Origin: Codonopsis lanceolata
Lineage: Eukaryota > Streptophyta > Magnoliopsida > Asterales > Campanulaceae
NCBI GenBank assembly: GCA_013146195.2
Contig: CM028377.1
Coordinates: 64,439,124 to 64,503,123 of the forward strand
Direction of reading: 5' to 3'
DNA: 64,000 nucleotides
Below the pieces are notes generated by a model that saw nothing but the letters and a program-made list of their open reading frames with translations, searched no databases and had not been told where the DNA came from. Below are positions 32,700 through 44,429 of the stretch, piece after piece. The position numbers were made by a program, and so were the translations under genes. The stretch's first letter is position 1; the number at the start of each line of letters is the position of its first letter.

Positions 32700-34247
32700 A
32701 GCTCTAAAGAGTCCATCTTGGACTAAAGCCATACAATCTGAATATGAAGCCTTACTTCACAATCACACTTGGGATCTTGTTCCTCCTTCCCCTTCATATA
32801 ATCTTGTCAGGTGTAAATGGGTTTTTCGAAATAAATATAACCCGGATGGCTCCATCGAACGTCAAAAAGCATGACTTGTAGCTAAAGGGTTTCACCAACG
32901 TCCCGCTTAGACTATACTGAAACATTTAGTCCCGTTGTCAAATTCCCTACAGTTAGAGTCATTATATCTCTTGTCGTCTCTCACAATTGGTCTCTTCGTC
33001 AACTTGATATTAACAATGTTTTTCTTTAAGGGTCTCTTATGGACGATGTTTACATGGTCCAACCTCTCGGATTTATTGATAAAACCCAACCTCATCATGT
33101 GTACAAGCTTCGCCAAGCTCTATACAGCCTTAAACCAGCCCCTCGGGCATGGTACATCGAACTCAAACACTACCTTCAAAGTCTCGGGTTTATCAACACC
33201 ATTTATGATTCTTCTCTCTTCATTCTCCATCACTCTAATCATATCATCTACCTTCTAGTCTATGTCGATGACATTATTGTCACCGGCTCCGATGCTACTC
33301 TAATCGACACCTTCATCCGACAAATTTCAGCACGTTTTTCCCTTAAAGATCTTGGCCCTCTTTCCTATTTCCTAGGTGTCGAAGTTATCCCTCATCCTAT
33401 AGGTCTCTTTCTTAGCCAACACAAATATATTCATGACATTCTCCACAAACCTCAAATGGACGAGGCAAAGCCCGTTCCTACTCCCGTGGCAACTTACCCC
33501 CCTTTATATCTCAATTCTGGTTCTCCTTTATCTCAACCACAACCCTATCGTACCCTTGTTGGAAGTTTGCAATATTTATCACTCACTCGACCTGATATTG
33601 CCTTCACCGTAAATCGATTGTCTCAATATATGCACAAACCCACCGATGCTCATTGGTCTGCCTTGAAACAACTTCTCTGTTACCTTGCGGCAACCTCTCA
33701 TCATGGCACCTTACTTCACCATAGCTCACCTATAAGTCTTCACGTGTTCTCTGATGCACATCAGGCGGGTGATAAGGATGACTATATCTCCACTACCGAC
33801 TACATAGTTTACCTTGGTTGAAATCCAATCTCATGGAGCTCCACCAAACAGCGCACTCTAGCTCATTCTTCCACAGAAGCTGAATATCGCGTTATTGCTG
33901 CTACCACTGCCGATGTTTTTTGGGTCATTAACTTACTCACAGAACTTGGTATCTCATCTTCAGCTCAACCAGCCATCTTATGTGATAACTTGGGCACAAC
34001 TTATGTGGCAGCTAACCCGAAGTTTCATTCCAAAATGAAGCACATTGGTGTAGACTATCATTTTGTTCGTGAACAAGTTCAGCTAGGCACTCTTCGTGTC
34101 TCTCATATTTCCAGTAATGATCAACTTGTAGATGCACTTACCAAGCCCCTAGCTCGAACTCTATTTCAGAATCTTATGTCCAAGATCGGCCCTGCCATTC
34201 GGCCGTCCTCTTTGCGGGGGAATGATAAAGATACAACACACAATTAG
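32700..34247 (+). pseudogene. copia reverse transcriptase-RNase H, partly open
   Basis: RT starts just after a TAA stop (32698-32700) and reads ALKSPSWTKAI, LVRCKWVFR, then a stop at 32872, frameshift at about 32908 and a stop near 33027. From 33039 to 33821 the frame is open: PAPRAWYIELKHY, an intact LVYVDDIIVTGSD catalytic box (about 33257-33290), LTRPDIAFTVNRLSQYMH and FSDAHQAGDKDD. A single stop (33819-33821) separates it from the RNase H end, with SSTEAEYR, LCDNLGTTY and the ALTKPLA motif before 34247. Confidence 0.88.
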
Positions 34248-34389
34248 CTGTACATGTATAAACAAAATATGTATCTTCTATTTATGGCCTGTTTATATTT
34301 GTCAAATCATTGTATTATTGATTAGCAAGGTAATAGTATAAAGTTGTAATCTCTTTATCAATATAATTAATCTTTTGTAATATTCTATA
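34223..34389 (+). repeat. 3' LTR of copia 29828-34389
   Basis: Same start TGATAAAGATACAA and same end as the 5' LTR, shorter by about 24 bp. The missing segment lies between two ATT-rich words (TATTATTG / ATTAGCAAGG), as expected for a slippage or recombination deletion in one copy. Confidence 0.85.
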
Positions 34390-34714
34390 CATGCGTCATC
34401 ATGAGATTTCATATTGAGCAAATGATGCGTCGTTTGATTCTAAGCAAGAACTAACTCAAGTTTTATGGATAATAGTTTAGAATGACAAAAGTACATGCAT
34501 GGAAAGAATAATGAAAATGGATGTGCTTCGTGTTTGATTATATGAGATTTTAAATTAAGCACATGACATCATCGAATCTAAATTAAGAGCTCATTCAACA
34601 TAAAGTAGAAAGGTTAATTTGATAGAGAAGTAGAAGCATGGAAAGAGACTCAAAAATTACTTTCCAACTCTTCCTACATTTGTATGATGTAGGACAAGAT
34701 TTGATTAGTTTTAA

Positions 34715-35091
34715 TTTTAAGTTTAAGCATTTTTATTTTATTGTAATTTTCGTATTTAATTTTAATAAGGTAATAATTTTATGTTTAGAAGCAGATTTAG
34801 GTATCTAAGTGATGAATTTAAATCATATTAGGTTACTATATATATTGGGCTACTTTTTAGAAGGTTTTAACTTCTTTTTCAAGCATTGCTAGTCCTATAA
34901 AAATAGGCTTCATTGTAATTCTGAATTAATTCATTTTTTTAAATGAAATTAGAGTTTTCTTTTTTATCTGGTAGATTCCAGTTATCTCTTCCTAACAAAT
35001 TGTAGGTTGGTTAAGGTTTGACGTGTTTTAACCTTATTTTGAGAGAATTTCTCGTGGAAAAAATTCATATTGTTATTTCTGTTACGTCAGT
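34715..35091 (+). repeat. copia LTR (plus) with primer-binding site
   Basis: An LTR-like sequence ends ...GTTACGTCA(G) and is followed by TTGGTATCAGAGC (PBS 35092-35103). The part 34715-34975 is repeated in inverted orientation at 36465-36715. A TATA-like CCTATAAAAATAGG lies near 34895. Confidence 0.75.
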
Positions 35092-35104
35092 TGGTATCAG
35101 AGCT

Positions 35105-36470
35105 CCTAATATTACAATAAACCACAACTTTATCTTTTAAAAAACCAATTTCTGTTATTAATCCTTTCAACCAAGTCGTTCCTTTAAAAGCTTCAGTTAT
35201 AGTAACAAATTCAGACTCGGTAGTAGACAATACAACAATGGGTTGTAATTGAGATTTCTAACTAACACATGAACCACACAAAATGATCACATAGGAGGTA
35301 GTAGACTCCCTATTATCTCTATCATTAGCATAGTTAGAATCCACATAACCTTTTAGTTTAACACCTTTATTGTATTTGGAGAATTTCAAGTTATAATTCA
35401 CAGTATATCCAAAATATTTAAGAAGCCATTTGATCGCTTCCCAATGAGGCATACCAGGGTTGGACATGTATCTACTCAAGCAACTAATAGCGTAAGCTGT
35501 ATCACATCTAGTGCTAACCATAAGGTACATAATTGAACCAATTGCATTAGAATAAGGCACTTTCTCCATTTGTTTTCTATCAAAATCAGTTTGGGAAGCC
35601 TGATTTTTACTAAGGATGAAATGTCCTCCTAAAGGCACATCAACAGATTTTGCATCCTCCATCCTAAATTTACTCAAAATCTTTTGCACATAAGAAATTT
35701 GATTAAGAGAAATAATGGAGTTCTTTCTATCCCTAACAATGTTCATTCCCAAAATATTTTTAGCATCTCCTAGATCTTTCATGTCAAAATTCGCACTAAG
35801 ACAATTTTGCATATTTTCAATTGATTTAATACAAAGACTACCATATCATCAACATAAATCAATAGGAACACAGGAGTAGAAGAGTTGACTTTAAAATACA
35901 AGTAATAATCATAAGAGCTACGAGTGAATTTCAAAGACAACATGTACATATCAAACTTCTTGTTCCACATTCTAGGGGATTGTTTCAAACTATACAAATA
36001 TTTTTTCAATAAACACACATAGTCGGGATTTCTCTTATCAATAAAGCCTTCGGGTTATCTCATGTAATTTTTTTCATCCAAGTCACCATGTAAAAACGTA
36101 GTTTTCACATCCATTTGTTTTAATTCTCAATTAAACTGAGCAACTAAAGCAAGCATGACTCTTACCGTAGTAAATTTGACAACCGAAGCAAAAATTTCTT
36201 TATAATTTATCCCCTCTTTTTGAGTAAATCCTTTAGCAACCAAACGCGTTTTAAATCTAACAGTCTCATTCTCGGTCTTAACCTTAAACAACCATTTGCA
36301 AGCAACAAGAGAACATGTTTTAGGTTTAGGGACCAATGTCCATGTTTGGTTAACATGCAACGAGTTCATTTCATCTTTCATAGCATTTAACCACTTAGCA
36401 GAATGAAAAGACTTTAAAGCATCATTATAAAATTTAGGTTCATCACAATTGATAAAAAAGAAACTCTAAT
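35105..36470 (-). pseudogene. Tork/Tnt1-like copia RT-RNase H fragment
   Basis: Minus-strand copia pol. RT motifs start near 36440 (SAKWLNAMKDEMNSL), then WLFKVK and LVAKGFTQKEGINYKE to 36127. After a frameshift/stop come YSLKQSPRMW and an intact LIYVDDMVVF (about 35850-35880). In the last open segment (35812-35258) lie MKDLGDAKNILGM, GSIMYLMVSTRCDTAYA, MSNPGMPHWEAIKWLLKY and GYVDSNYANDRDNR. RNase H continues past a stop (STTESEF) and is cut off at 35105 after VVYCN, exactly where the plus-strand LTR-PBS unit starts. The motif set points to the Tork (Tnt1) group. Confidence 0.85.
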
Positions 36471-36715
36471 TTTATTTAAAAAATTAATTAATTCGGAATT
36501 ACAATGAAGCATGCTTTTATAGGACTAGTAGTGCTTGGAAAACAAGTTAAAACCTCCTAAAAAGTAGCCTAACCTATAAAGTAACCTAATAAGATTTAAA
36601 TTAATCACTTAGATACCTAAATCTACTTCTAAACATAAAATTATTACTCTATTAAAATTAAATACGAAAATTACAATAAAATAAAAAATACTCAAACTCA
36701 AATTAGTACACATTC
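36465..36715 (-). repeat. Inverted copia LTR fragment
   Basis: Reverse complement aligns with 34715-34975 with few differences (e.g. GTTTAGAAGTAGATTTAGGT, AACTTGTTTTCCAAGCACTA). On the minus strand it is joined directly to pol sequence (CDEPKF...) with no PBS, gag or integrase between. Confidence 0.75.
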
Positions 36716-38114
36716 ATGTTAGGTTATTATTTTGTGAACTTAATACTTTTAATTATTTGGCCAATAATTAAATGATTTTAGAAATATTTAGGATCCGTGA
36801 GAGCTACCTTTATATTTCGGATCAGTTAATTTAATAGTTGGTGTTTTGTGACACACACCGATAGCCATCGTGAGACTTGGTTTGACACGCAATCGAACCA
36901 CCTTAGCCATTCGTGAGGTCGGGGAGGTTATGGTTGACTATAAGATGCGAGAGCCCGTAGTTAACCAATTTTATTTGTCTCGGCTACCAACATGATTTGT
37001 AGAAAAATAGAAAGAATTTATTTTTGCGAAGTATGACCCATGTGCTTGGTTATTATTACGTGTTCTTCATGTTTTTCATGGCATAGCAAACCATTTAATG
37101 AACCCTAGAATGATAGGATACGAAGCGAAAGCCCTTCCTGTTATTCCGAAAATCACAATAATAGTTTGTATGGCGTGGGACCGAAAGGAGATCGTGCGTA
37201 GATAATCATTGAATGCTTGTTTTGACATGCGGTTATTTTTTCTCCCGTGTTATGTGTTGCGATGATATGAGCCCGTAGCAAGGTTGAGTGATAGCTAGAT
37301 TTGCTATACGTAACAAAAGCCCGTAGTGAAGAAAATAGTGCGTCCGACTACCAAGATTTGAGTTAAAGAAAAACAAAAAGAGGATTAAATTAAACACCGG
37401 CTAGACTAGAAATAATGCACTCCTATCTTTTTATCTTGATTTGTTGCTGCCAAACTACCTCCGCAGTAGTGTAGATTTAATTGCTTTCTGATCGATGTTT
37501 TATTTTAATCTTTTTCCTTGCAAGTGGACAAGACTATTATAGAATAGTATTGGAAGCAAGGGTCGAACCCACAGAGACAAGAGATCACGAACATTACAAT
37601 TTATTGATAGCAAATTATTAATCTAAAGTGGTTTTTATAGTTATTTTAGTCTAAGCTACTATTATTATTTAGGTGTTTAACTAATTAGCAGTAATTATAG
37701 TTATGAAGGTCGTATGGTAGGTGGCAATCTAGGATTCTGGGTTTCACTTGTATCTCCTTTATGTTCAATTCATAATAATTATCATTCAATTTCTTGGGTT
37801 CGTTCACTAAAGATAAATATAGTCTGTTGAACTATTGGTTCAGCCTCCATCCCCGCAACATTCATCCATTCTATATCCTAAGCACAAGAACAAGTAATCT
37901 ATCTGTCACCTAGATCATGTATGAACATGGCCCTAACTTATCACTCTCGTGCATCGATAGGTCCAATTTATTGTGATGGTGAGCCGTTGACATATATGCA
38001 CATTGGTCATGCAGTTATCTGCACCTCTAGGCCTTTATTATTTGCGATTACATTCATTTGTTCAAAGCAAAATAATATAGGGATTGATAAACACCACAAT
38101 CAACAATAATTGAA

Positions 38115-38160
<46 letters not shown>

Positions 38161-38350
38161 TTAAGACATAAATTCGATACAAGTTACCTCCCACTTCCTA
38201 GATTATGGATGATTTAGTTCATCATAGACAATGAACAACACAAGGAGATGAACGGAAACATGATTTGATCTTCAATACTTGTAATTACACAATCTAACTA
38301 TGTTATACAACCTAAAAACTATTTAAAATCTATACAAAACTGTTTCCAGC
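36716..38350 (-). other. Retroelement-like non-coding region, no gene
   Basis: No coding frame is recognised. The word GCCCGTAG recurs (36952, 37269, 37319). Minus-strand TCTCTGTGGGTTCGACCCTT (37560-37579) is a word commonly found near ends of plant gypsy/LARD LTRs or leaders. A (TA)n tract lies at 38116-38157. It probably belongs to the element at 38350-43020. Confidence 0.4.
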
Positions 38351-38454
38351 CGTTTTTCTATATCCTAGGCTTTGGCATCCGACTTCTATTTATACCCGAG
38401 AGTTGTAATCCAATCGAAACACTTGTGAAAATACGAAAATTACGCATTTTGACC

Positions 38455-38599
38455 ACCTTGCGGTCGCAAGGTCTAGGGTACCTTGCGTCCGCAAGGTCTC
38501 CAGTTTTTCTGGCCTTGGTTTTCTGCTTCTTCAATGTTACTGCCCACCTTGCCGGGTACCTTGAGACCGCAAGGTCTGGGTACCTTGAGACCGCAAGGT
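38455..38599. repeat. Paired CCTTGCG..CGCAAGG palindromes, cluster A
   Basis: Four 18-bp palindromes at 38455-38472, 38480-38497, 38558-38575 and 38582-38599, arranged as pair, ~60-bp spacer, pair. The first is perfect in its arms (ACCTTGCGGTCGCAAGGT); the last two have CTTGAGACCGCAAG. Spacers within pairs are 7 and 6 bp. Confidence 0.95.
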
Positions 38600-41160
38600 C
38601 TCCAGATTGAGATTCCTTCGTTTCTTCTTCATTTTTCATCTTTGGCCCTTCTTAGAATTTGCATATAAAACCCTGGAGTTTTGCATATTTTCACTAAAAA
38701 CCCTGAAACTTACAAAACTCACCGAAAACATATATCAGTAGCCAAAAGTCTCGTGAAATAGTCTAATTTAAGTCATAGAAGCATATAAAATCGACGTATA
38801 AAATACATCGATCAAATACCCCCAAACTTAAACTTTGCTCGTCCACGAGTAAACAATACATATAAATATAAAAGCGTTTAAATAACAAAATGAAAATCTT
38901 TTTGGAGGGTGACACTATTTACACTCATCTATAAACCCACAAACTCAAGGAGACTCTTTCGAGTGACTCGACTAAGTAGATAAATACAAAAACTGATAAA
39001 TACAAAAGCAGATAAAACTAACTAAAATAAAACAAAAAAAATCTTTTTGGCTTCAACCTCAAGTTATAAAAGTATGGTATGCAAAGCAGTCTCAGTTCGA
39101 TGCTCACCACATATATGTAGGCTTAGTCACATAAAACCAACTGATCTTTTCTTAAAACTGCTACTACCTTTAATTTCTCCGTGTGTGTGTGTGATCACCA
39201 GTCTTAAAGAATATCTCAACTAAAACAGTTTTATTAAGCTAAGCACCATATTCATATGAAAATCAAAGTTTACTAGAAAATCATGCATTATGAATTATGA
39301 GATCTACCATCCAAACCCGGTCTATTACAGAAAGAAAGGTCACGAGGATTTCAAAAACTTATACATCCATCTCATGCACTTCTATGTATGACATACAATG
39401 CTCTCTTATCCCAATGACTTGTAATAGCTAAGATTATGCTAACACAGTGAGCTTTAGGGCGAATAATAATGAACATGAAGTGTTTGATCAATTCCATATG
39501 ACTCACTTGACAGTTAAAACAGCACAAGCATTGGCAAGAAGATCATTAGGTCTTTATTTAGCTTGTAATGTAAGGCCAAGGTGATGGGGGATTTAATGGA
39601 AAGGGTATGGAATTCAAAGTGAGAGAGTAAGACTACCATTTATCCCTCATACTTCCAAGCAAAAGGAAGTTTTCCCTATTTAGGCTAGGACCTGCAAAGA
39701 TTACAAGTAAGGGGTTCTTTTGTTACTTTTCACTTTTCTTCTTCCCCCCCCCAAACTTGTTTTAGGCAATATATACTGCTAAAAATATCACATTATTCTT
39801 TTTAGCAATAATTTTTCTAACATATTTTCTTTTGAAAGCTATGCTTCCTTTTGAATATTTGTTTGCACTCTTCTTCTTCCGTTTCATTTTTCGTCGATAC
39901 ATATATTTCTTTTCTTTTCTTTTTCTATTTTTTTTATTCGACGACGGAAAGAAGAAGTTTCCGAAAAATGGCACAACTGAAAAGAATGGTCCTCAAAAAT
40001 CAATTTCCCACCCACATCCTACTCTCCCAAAGGTAGGCTAAAAGTGTATAGGCTTTTAGGGTTAAGTTAATGTGGGTAATAGAAATGATGGCGAATGGGG
40101 GTTTAAATAGTGTGCTTAGCACACTTCATTCTTTTTTAAATTAGGCTCAACGGGGACACTAGAGATATTTTTAGTAAACGTCAGGGAATATTTAGGCTCT
40201 AACGATTCAAAGATGGCCTAAGTCATTTCTTAATGCCAAATGTTCATGTAGTTTTTAAAGCAAGTAAGACACACAAAATATCATATCAATTATGGGAATT
40301 TTGGGGTTAAATTTTTAGCATCACTAGATTTCACATAAGCATTCGCTAAGACAGATGGTAGGGACAATTGAGACTAACATGCAGACATGGTTCAAAAGTG
40401 TGCTTGAGATATATAAATGAAAAAAATCCAAGGGATCTAACTATCATGCAATTGACCCTAAATCACAATTTAATGCAACAGTTATGTTTGAATGGCTATG
40501 CATCATATTCTTGTGCATATCTTGTTGTAATGAAGTAGGTGCTATAAACTTTATAAAACTAGTCTAATCAGTCCATAATTATGACTGGTGTGGGTGCATG
40601 AAGAATTTGGAGAAAAGTAAAAGTTTCGCAAAATCAAGTAAATTCCAGAAGGATCTACGGACTAGCTATGCGGTTTATTGCATTAACTCCTCATTGACTA
40701 CGGCTAGCATTACCACACCTAAACTTGAGGATGAAATTTTTTTGAAATATATTATTATTATTTTTATTTTGATTTTAATTAAAGAAAATTGGAGATGTTG
40801 ATGACACAATTGATGATGGTTCCTATAAGAGGAATCCACGAGCATCCAATGTGAGTGTATTCTGGTCAAGGCAACACCTCCAAAAATAAGAAAAAAAATA
40901 AAAACAGAAAAAACGGGTGAAGAGTTAAATGGTCATCAAGAAAAGAAAATTTTCTTCACCCTAAAAACGTAGCCCAACTCCATTCCTCCTTAGGCTAGGA
41001 CCTGCTAAGACTCTGGGCTTAGAATCCCCCCCCCCCAAAACTTAATTTCTATTTTGTCCTCAAAATTGAGGAACATATGAGAGGATAGATGGGGACGGAC
41101 AAATATTAAAAGGAGATAGCAGGCCCACCTAACGAAAGAGGATGGAACTTAGGCCTCGAC

Positions 41161-42260
41161 TCACGGTGAGTCGGGCGGAAATAACGAATGAGGACGAAAC
41201 TCGGGGATCGTGCCAGGTGGCAGCCCATAATAATTTGAGACATTTTGTCCCACAGTGTTAATCCAGCCGAAAAATTCGGTCTGGTCGACACGCATTTGTG
41301 CCACCTGCTGACTCACCATATCAGTTTGGAGGACAGCTTCCTCCAACCTGTTGGAGATCTCCACGAGTGGGTCCTCCTCCTCCTCTTCGGGTTCCTCTCC
41401 GTGAGGAACCCTCACTCTCGGCTGCTGCTGGTGCTCAAACAAAATGGCCCTAGTAATGGCCAGACCAGCCTTAAGCCTCTCCGCGTGTCTGGGCCATCTC
41501 ACGCCTGCCCTCCTACACAGCTCGGTGATCAAATGCGGGAACGCGAACCCCGCATTCGTGGCACCTCTAATAAGGGTCTTGATTTGGTCGTTGATCAGAC
41601 GGCCAACATCAACAGACCCACCAGTCATGATGGTGTAAGTTAGGACAGCCCTTTCCCAAGTCACCGTATGTTGGTGACTGGAAGGCATGAGACGACCACA
41701 AATAAATTTGAACACGGGCTTGGCCGTGTTCAGAAGGAAGGACTCCTCCATGGTGCGTGGACCGTAGGGTGGATTACGGTTTTGGGTCCACACAACACCA
41801 GGGAAGGTGATGGTCGCATTGACCACCTTGATAGGGATAGGGGTATGGAGGTGTGTGCTAAAATTATCGGCACCATTCGCAAAGTTGGATGTGCCAAAAT
41901 ACTCATTAATGCTTTGGGACGAAAAGTCAACACTAACGCCCCTAACATAGACAGTCTCTACCCCCCCCCATCCATGCCAATTTGGCCATTGGTATAGAAC
42001 TCGCGGACAATAGACACCACTGCCTTGTCCGGAGAGTCGGTCAATTGCCCCCACCTATGGGCCGTAAAGTTGGGACGGAGGCCAAATTCTTCAGCCTTAA
42101 ATCCCCTCTCGTGAACCAAGGACTTGGAGAGTTTGGCCGCATATTTTTCAGAGGCCTCGTAAGATATAAATCGGGTGTGGTCATAATTTGGTTCCTCCTC
42201 CTGAACAGGGCGGGAGGTGGAAGCACCGATATTTCTACGTTTTCTAAACATTTTGAACAT
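41161..42260 (-). pseudogene. 'Putative plant transposon protein' (PF20167-like) ORF, frameshifted
   Basis: Two overlapping minus frames, 42260-41958 and 42054-41161, together cover one protein. The first reads MFKMFRKRRN... then LVHERGF, FGLRPNF and DKAVVSIVREFYTNGQ. The second gives VRGVSVDFSSQSINEYFG, RLMPSSHQHTV, GGSVDVGRLIND, FAFPHLITELCRRAGV and an acidic tail. This motif order is that of the plant retroelement-associated 'putative plant transposon protein' family (recognised from memory). The shift falls at the C-run 41961-41968, so a single-base indel in a homopolymer (real, or a sequencing error) is likely. Role unknown, perhaps gag-like. Confidence 0.7.
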
Positions 42261-42716
42261 AACTAAAATTTAAATATTTAACAATTAAAAATAAATTTTC
42301 AAAAATTTTGAAATTAAAAATTATTTCCTAAAGCATGCAAAAATTATATCTACGTGAAAACTATCTAACACCCTAGCATGCAACGATTTGACGTAAGAAT
42401 TAAAGAGAGTGGTTAGGATTACTTGTTTGCAGCCTTAGAAATTTAGAGCAGCCAGAGTTTGAACTGTGTCGGCTTGAGTTTGCTTCACCTTACTTCAAAG
42501 CCTCTTCAAGCTTCAATGAAGTGCAATGGGGGATGATGGAGAGGTAGAAAATGAAGATTGATGAGGGAGGGAGAAGATCTTTGGGATTTTGAGCCGGAAT
42601 TTGGACTGATTTCGCCGGATTTTAGAAGAGGGAGGCGGCTGCTGCTGCTTCCTGAAGAAAGGAGAGAAATTTCTGGTGATCTGCAAATGAAACCCGGCCA
42701 CTGTTTATATAAGGGA

Positions 42717-42880
42717 ACCTTGCGGTCGCAAGGTCTGCCACACCTTGCGACCGCAAGGTGGGCAGTTCATGCGATTCAACTTCCGTTGATTCCCCATGTA
42801 CTGACTGTACGTTGCACGAGATCTGCATTTACTGGAGGCCTTGCGGTCGCAAGGTCCTCCACACCTTGCGTTTGCAAGGT
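42717..42880. repeat. Paired CCTTGCG..CGCAAGG palindromes, cluster B
   Basis: Four palindromes at 42717-42734, 42742-42759, 42838-42855 and 42863-42880, again pair, ~78-bp spacer, pair, with 7-bp spacers inside each pair. Outside the palindromes the sequence does not resemble cluster A. Confidence 0.95.
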
Positions 42881-43049
42881 GACCAGAATTGCTCCATCTT
42901 GATTTCTTTTCATTCTTTTCAACAGTTTTGCAGATTAGCCCCTCTGTTATATTCCGTTATGTTTTGTAACTTTCCTGTATTGTAAAAACTTAACAAGACT
43001 CTAAACTAAAATTATTTGCAACATATAAAATTATTATCAACAGCTAAAA

Positions 43050-44320
43050 GGAGAACACGATTGCGGACATAAAATGATGACCATGGGATAGCGTTTGGTT
43101 CCCATATATCTGGCTCTCGTGTGCCTACATGGCACAAAGATGATTTCCACATGCTCGAATCCCATGAAAATGCCAACAAGTTGGTCGTTGAGATAGCCGA
43201 TGTGCCAGATCTTGATAAGCTCAACATATATAAACGGGGAGGTCATCTATCCATGGTTGGGCTCAGGGTATTGAAAAGGCTCCGTCACGGGGGTCTCCGC
43301 AAAAAGAGCAGCGAGCAAGCAAGCGATGTCCTGGTCGGGGCGATAGGACTGTGCACGGCCAAGGTAATGACTTCTTCCTTTGTGGATAAAATTGGGTGAG
43401 CCTTGTATGTTTTGTCTCTGACTCTTTTACTTTTCATTTTTTTCAGATGGCCACTAAAACTGAGCTACTCTATGATCGGGTCTTGGAGCATCTCACCACT
43501 TCTAGCTTGTTGTCCCACGAAAAGAATAAGCTGGAAGAGTAAATCAACTATCTTCGTGCCGAGCTGAAGTTGACTGAGGAGACTGTGACTGTGAATGTGA
43601 CCGAGCTCTCCAAAGTTGAAGAGGAGAAGAAGACCCTGGAATCCTACCTCAACTTTTCCAAAAAAATCTGAAGAGACCACTATTAAGATATTAGCGAGGT
43701 GGGGAAGGAGCCCAGGGCGGTGAAGAGCTAGTTGGAACAAATACAGTTGGAGGCGACCGAATAGGAGAGGCAGCTAAGGGAGGAGTTGTCTCGACCCAGC
43801 GAGGAACAGAGACGGACTATCATTGCAGAGTACAAATCCTTTACTGAGTTCGAGGCTAATGTCGAGGATGAAACTTATCCCTACTATCTCCAGGGAATAA
43901 ACCATTTCCTTCAGCAGGTAGCGAGCAACGAGATAGAGGTGCAATCGGAGCTACTTGCAGAATGGGGTACCAACTCGCCATGGTGTACCTCTGCTCATCC
44001 TGGTCACGTAATTGTGCCTTACACTAAAGATGAGTTGGTTTCACTATCTCAATACGACTCTCAAAAAGGGCTACCCATTTGGAATCCCCCTGAGATTGTT
44101 GCGATCACGGTGACTGATCTCATGACTCATATATGGATGGCTTAATCTCATGAGGTCACGACCATAGTGACTCAAGCTACCAAGGACGGAGATGGGGAAG
44201 TAGTCATCATCGAGGACGAGCAAGAAAGGAATGATGAGAGAGTAGATGCCACCGAGCCTACCACCGAGCGAACAGAAACTCCTTTGGAGACTTGAGCTTT
44301 TCACTTGGTCTGCGAGCCAT
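43050..44320 (+). pseudogene. Antisense coiled-coil ORF of a Tat gypsy element
   Basis: Plus-strand pieces 43121-43399, 43444-43670 and 43786-44145 read as one decayed protein. A basic stretch comes first, then an intron-like segment ending TTTTTTTCAG (43436-43446). A Glu/Lys/Leu-rich coiled-coil follows (HEKNKLEE, LRAELKLTEET, ELSKVEEEKKTLESYL) with several stops. A conserved-looking tail has EYKSFTEFEANVEDETYPYYL. It lies 3' of, and antisense to, the pol gene at 44880-50700. Tat elements such as Grande carry an antisense ORF at this place, so I take it as that ORF. Confidence 0.55.
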
Positions 44321-44429
44321 TGCACACTCCTGCTTTTGAATAATTTATTTATTATTTATTTTCTGTAATAACCTTACTCTTTCCTTAATATCATTTGTTT
44401 CCTATTTCATTGTTTTTCTCAACTTTTAA

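Larger units (their letters stand above)
29828..34389 (+). mobile_element. Near full-length Ty1/copia retrotransposon (Ale/Retrofit-like), defective
   Basis: Complete structure: 5' LTR about 29828-30016, tRNA-Met primer-binding site TGGTATCAGAGC at 30018-30029, gag-pol, polypurine tract TTTGCGGGGGAA (34211-34222), 3' LTR about 34223-34389. Flanks CATAC | TGATAA and ...TCT | ATACA may represent a 4-5-bp target duplication. The LTRs differ by about 7 substitutions and a 24-bp gap, so insertion is fairly old. Lineage is inferred from the short LTRs and RT motifs. Frameshifts and stops break the polyprotein in at least seven places. Confidence 0.93.
38350..43020 (-). mobile_element. LARD/gypsy-like element with plant transposon ORF
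   Basis: A minus-strand ORF (42260-41161) is bracketed by two clusters of CCTTGCG..CGCAAGG palindromes (38455-38599 and 42717-42880). Each cluster sits just upstream (on minus) of a TATA-like box (about 38390 and 42705). The interior has two related blocks (TTAGGCTAGGACCTGC(A/T)AAG at 39680 and 40990, each followed by a C-run then AAACTT). No RT or integrase is found between. This fits a large retrotransposon derivative with LTR-like ends; the clusters being the two LTRs is inference. Confidence 0.5.

Noticed and set aside
38455..38599. CRISPR-like array
   Set aside because: The repeats are short palindromes in pairs in a plant retroelement; spacers are not uniform and no cas genes exist.
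41245..42266. Plus-strand frames
   Set aside because: Antisense shadows of the minus-strand transposon-protein ORF; no independent motif.
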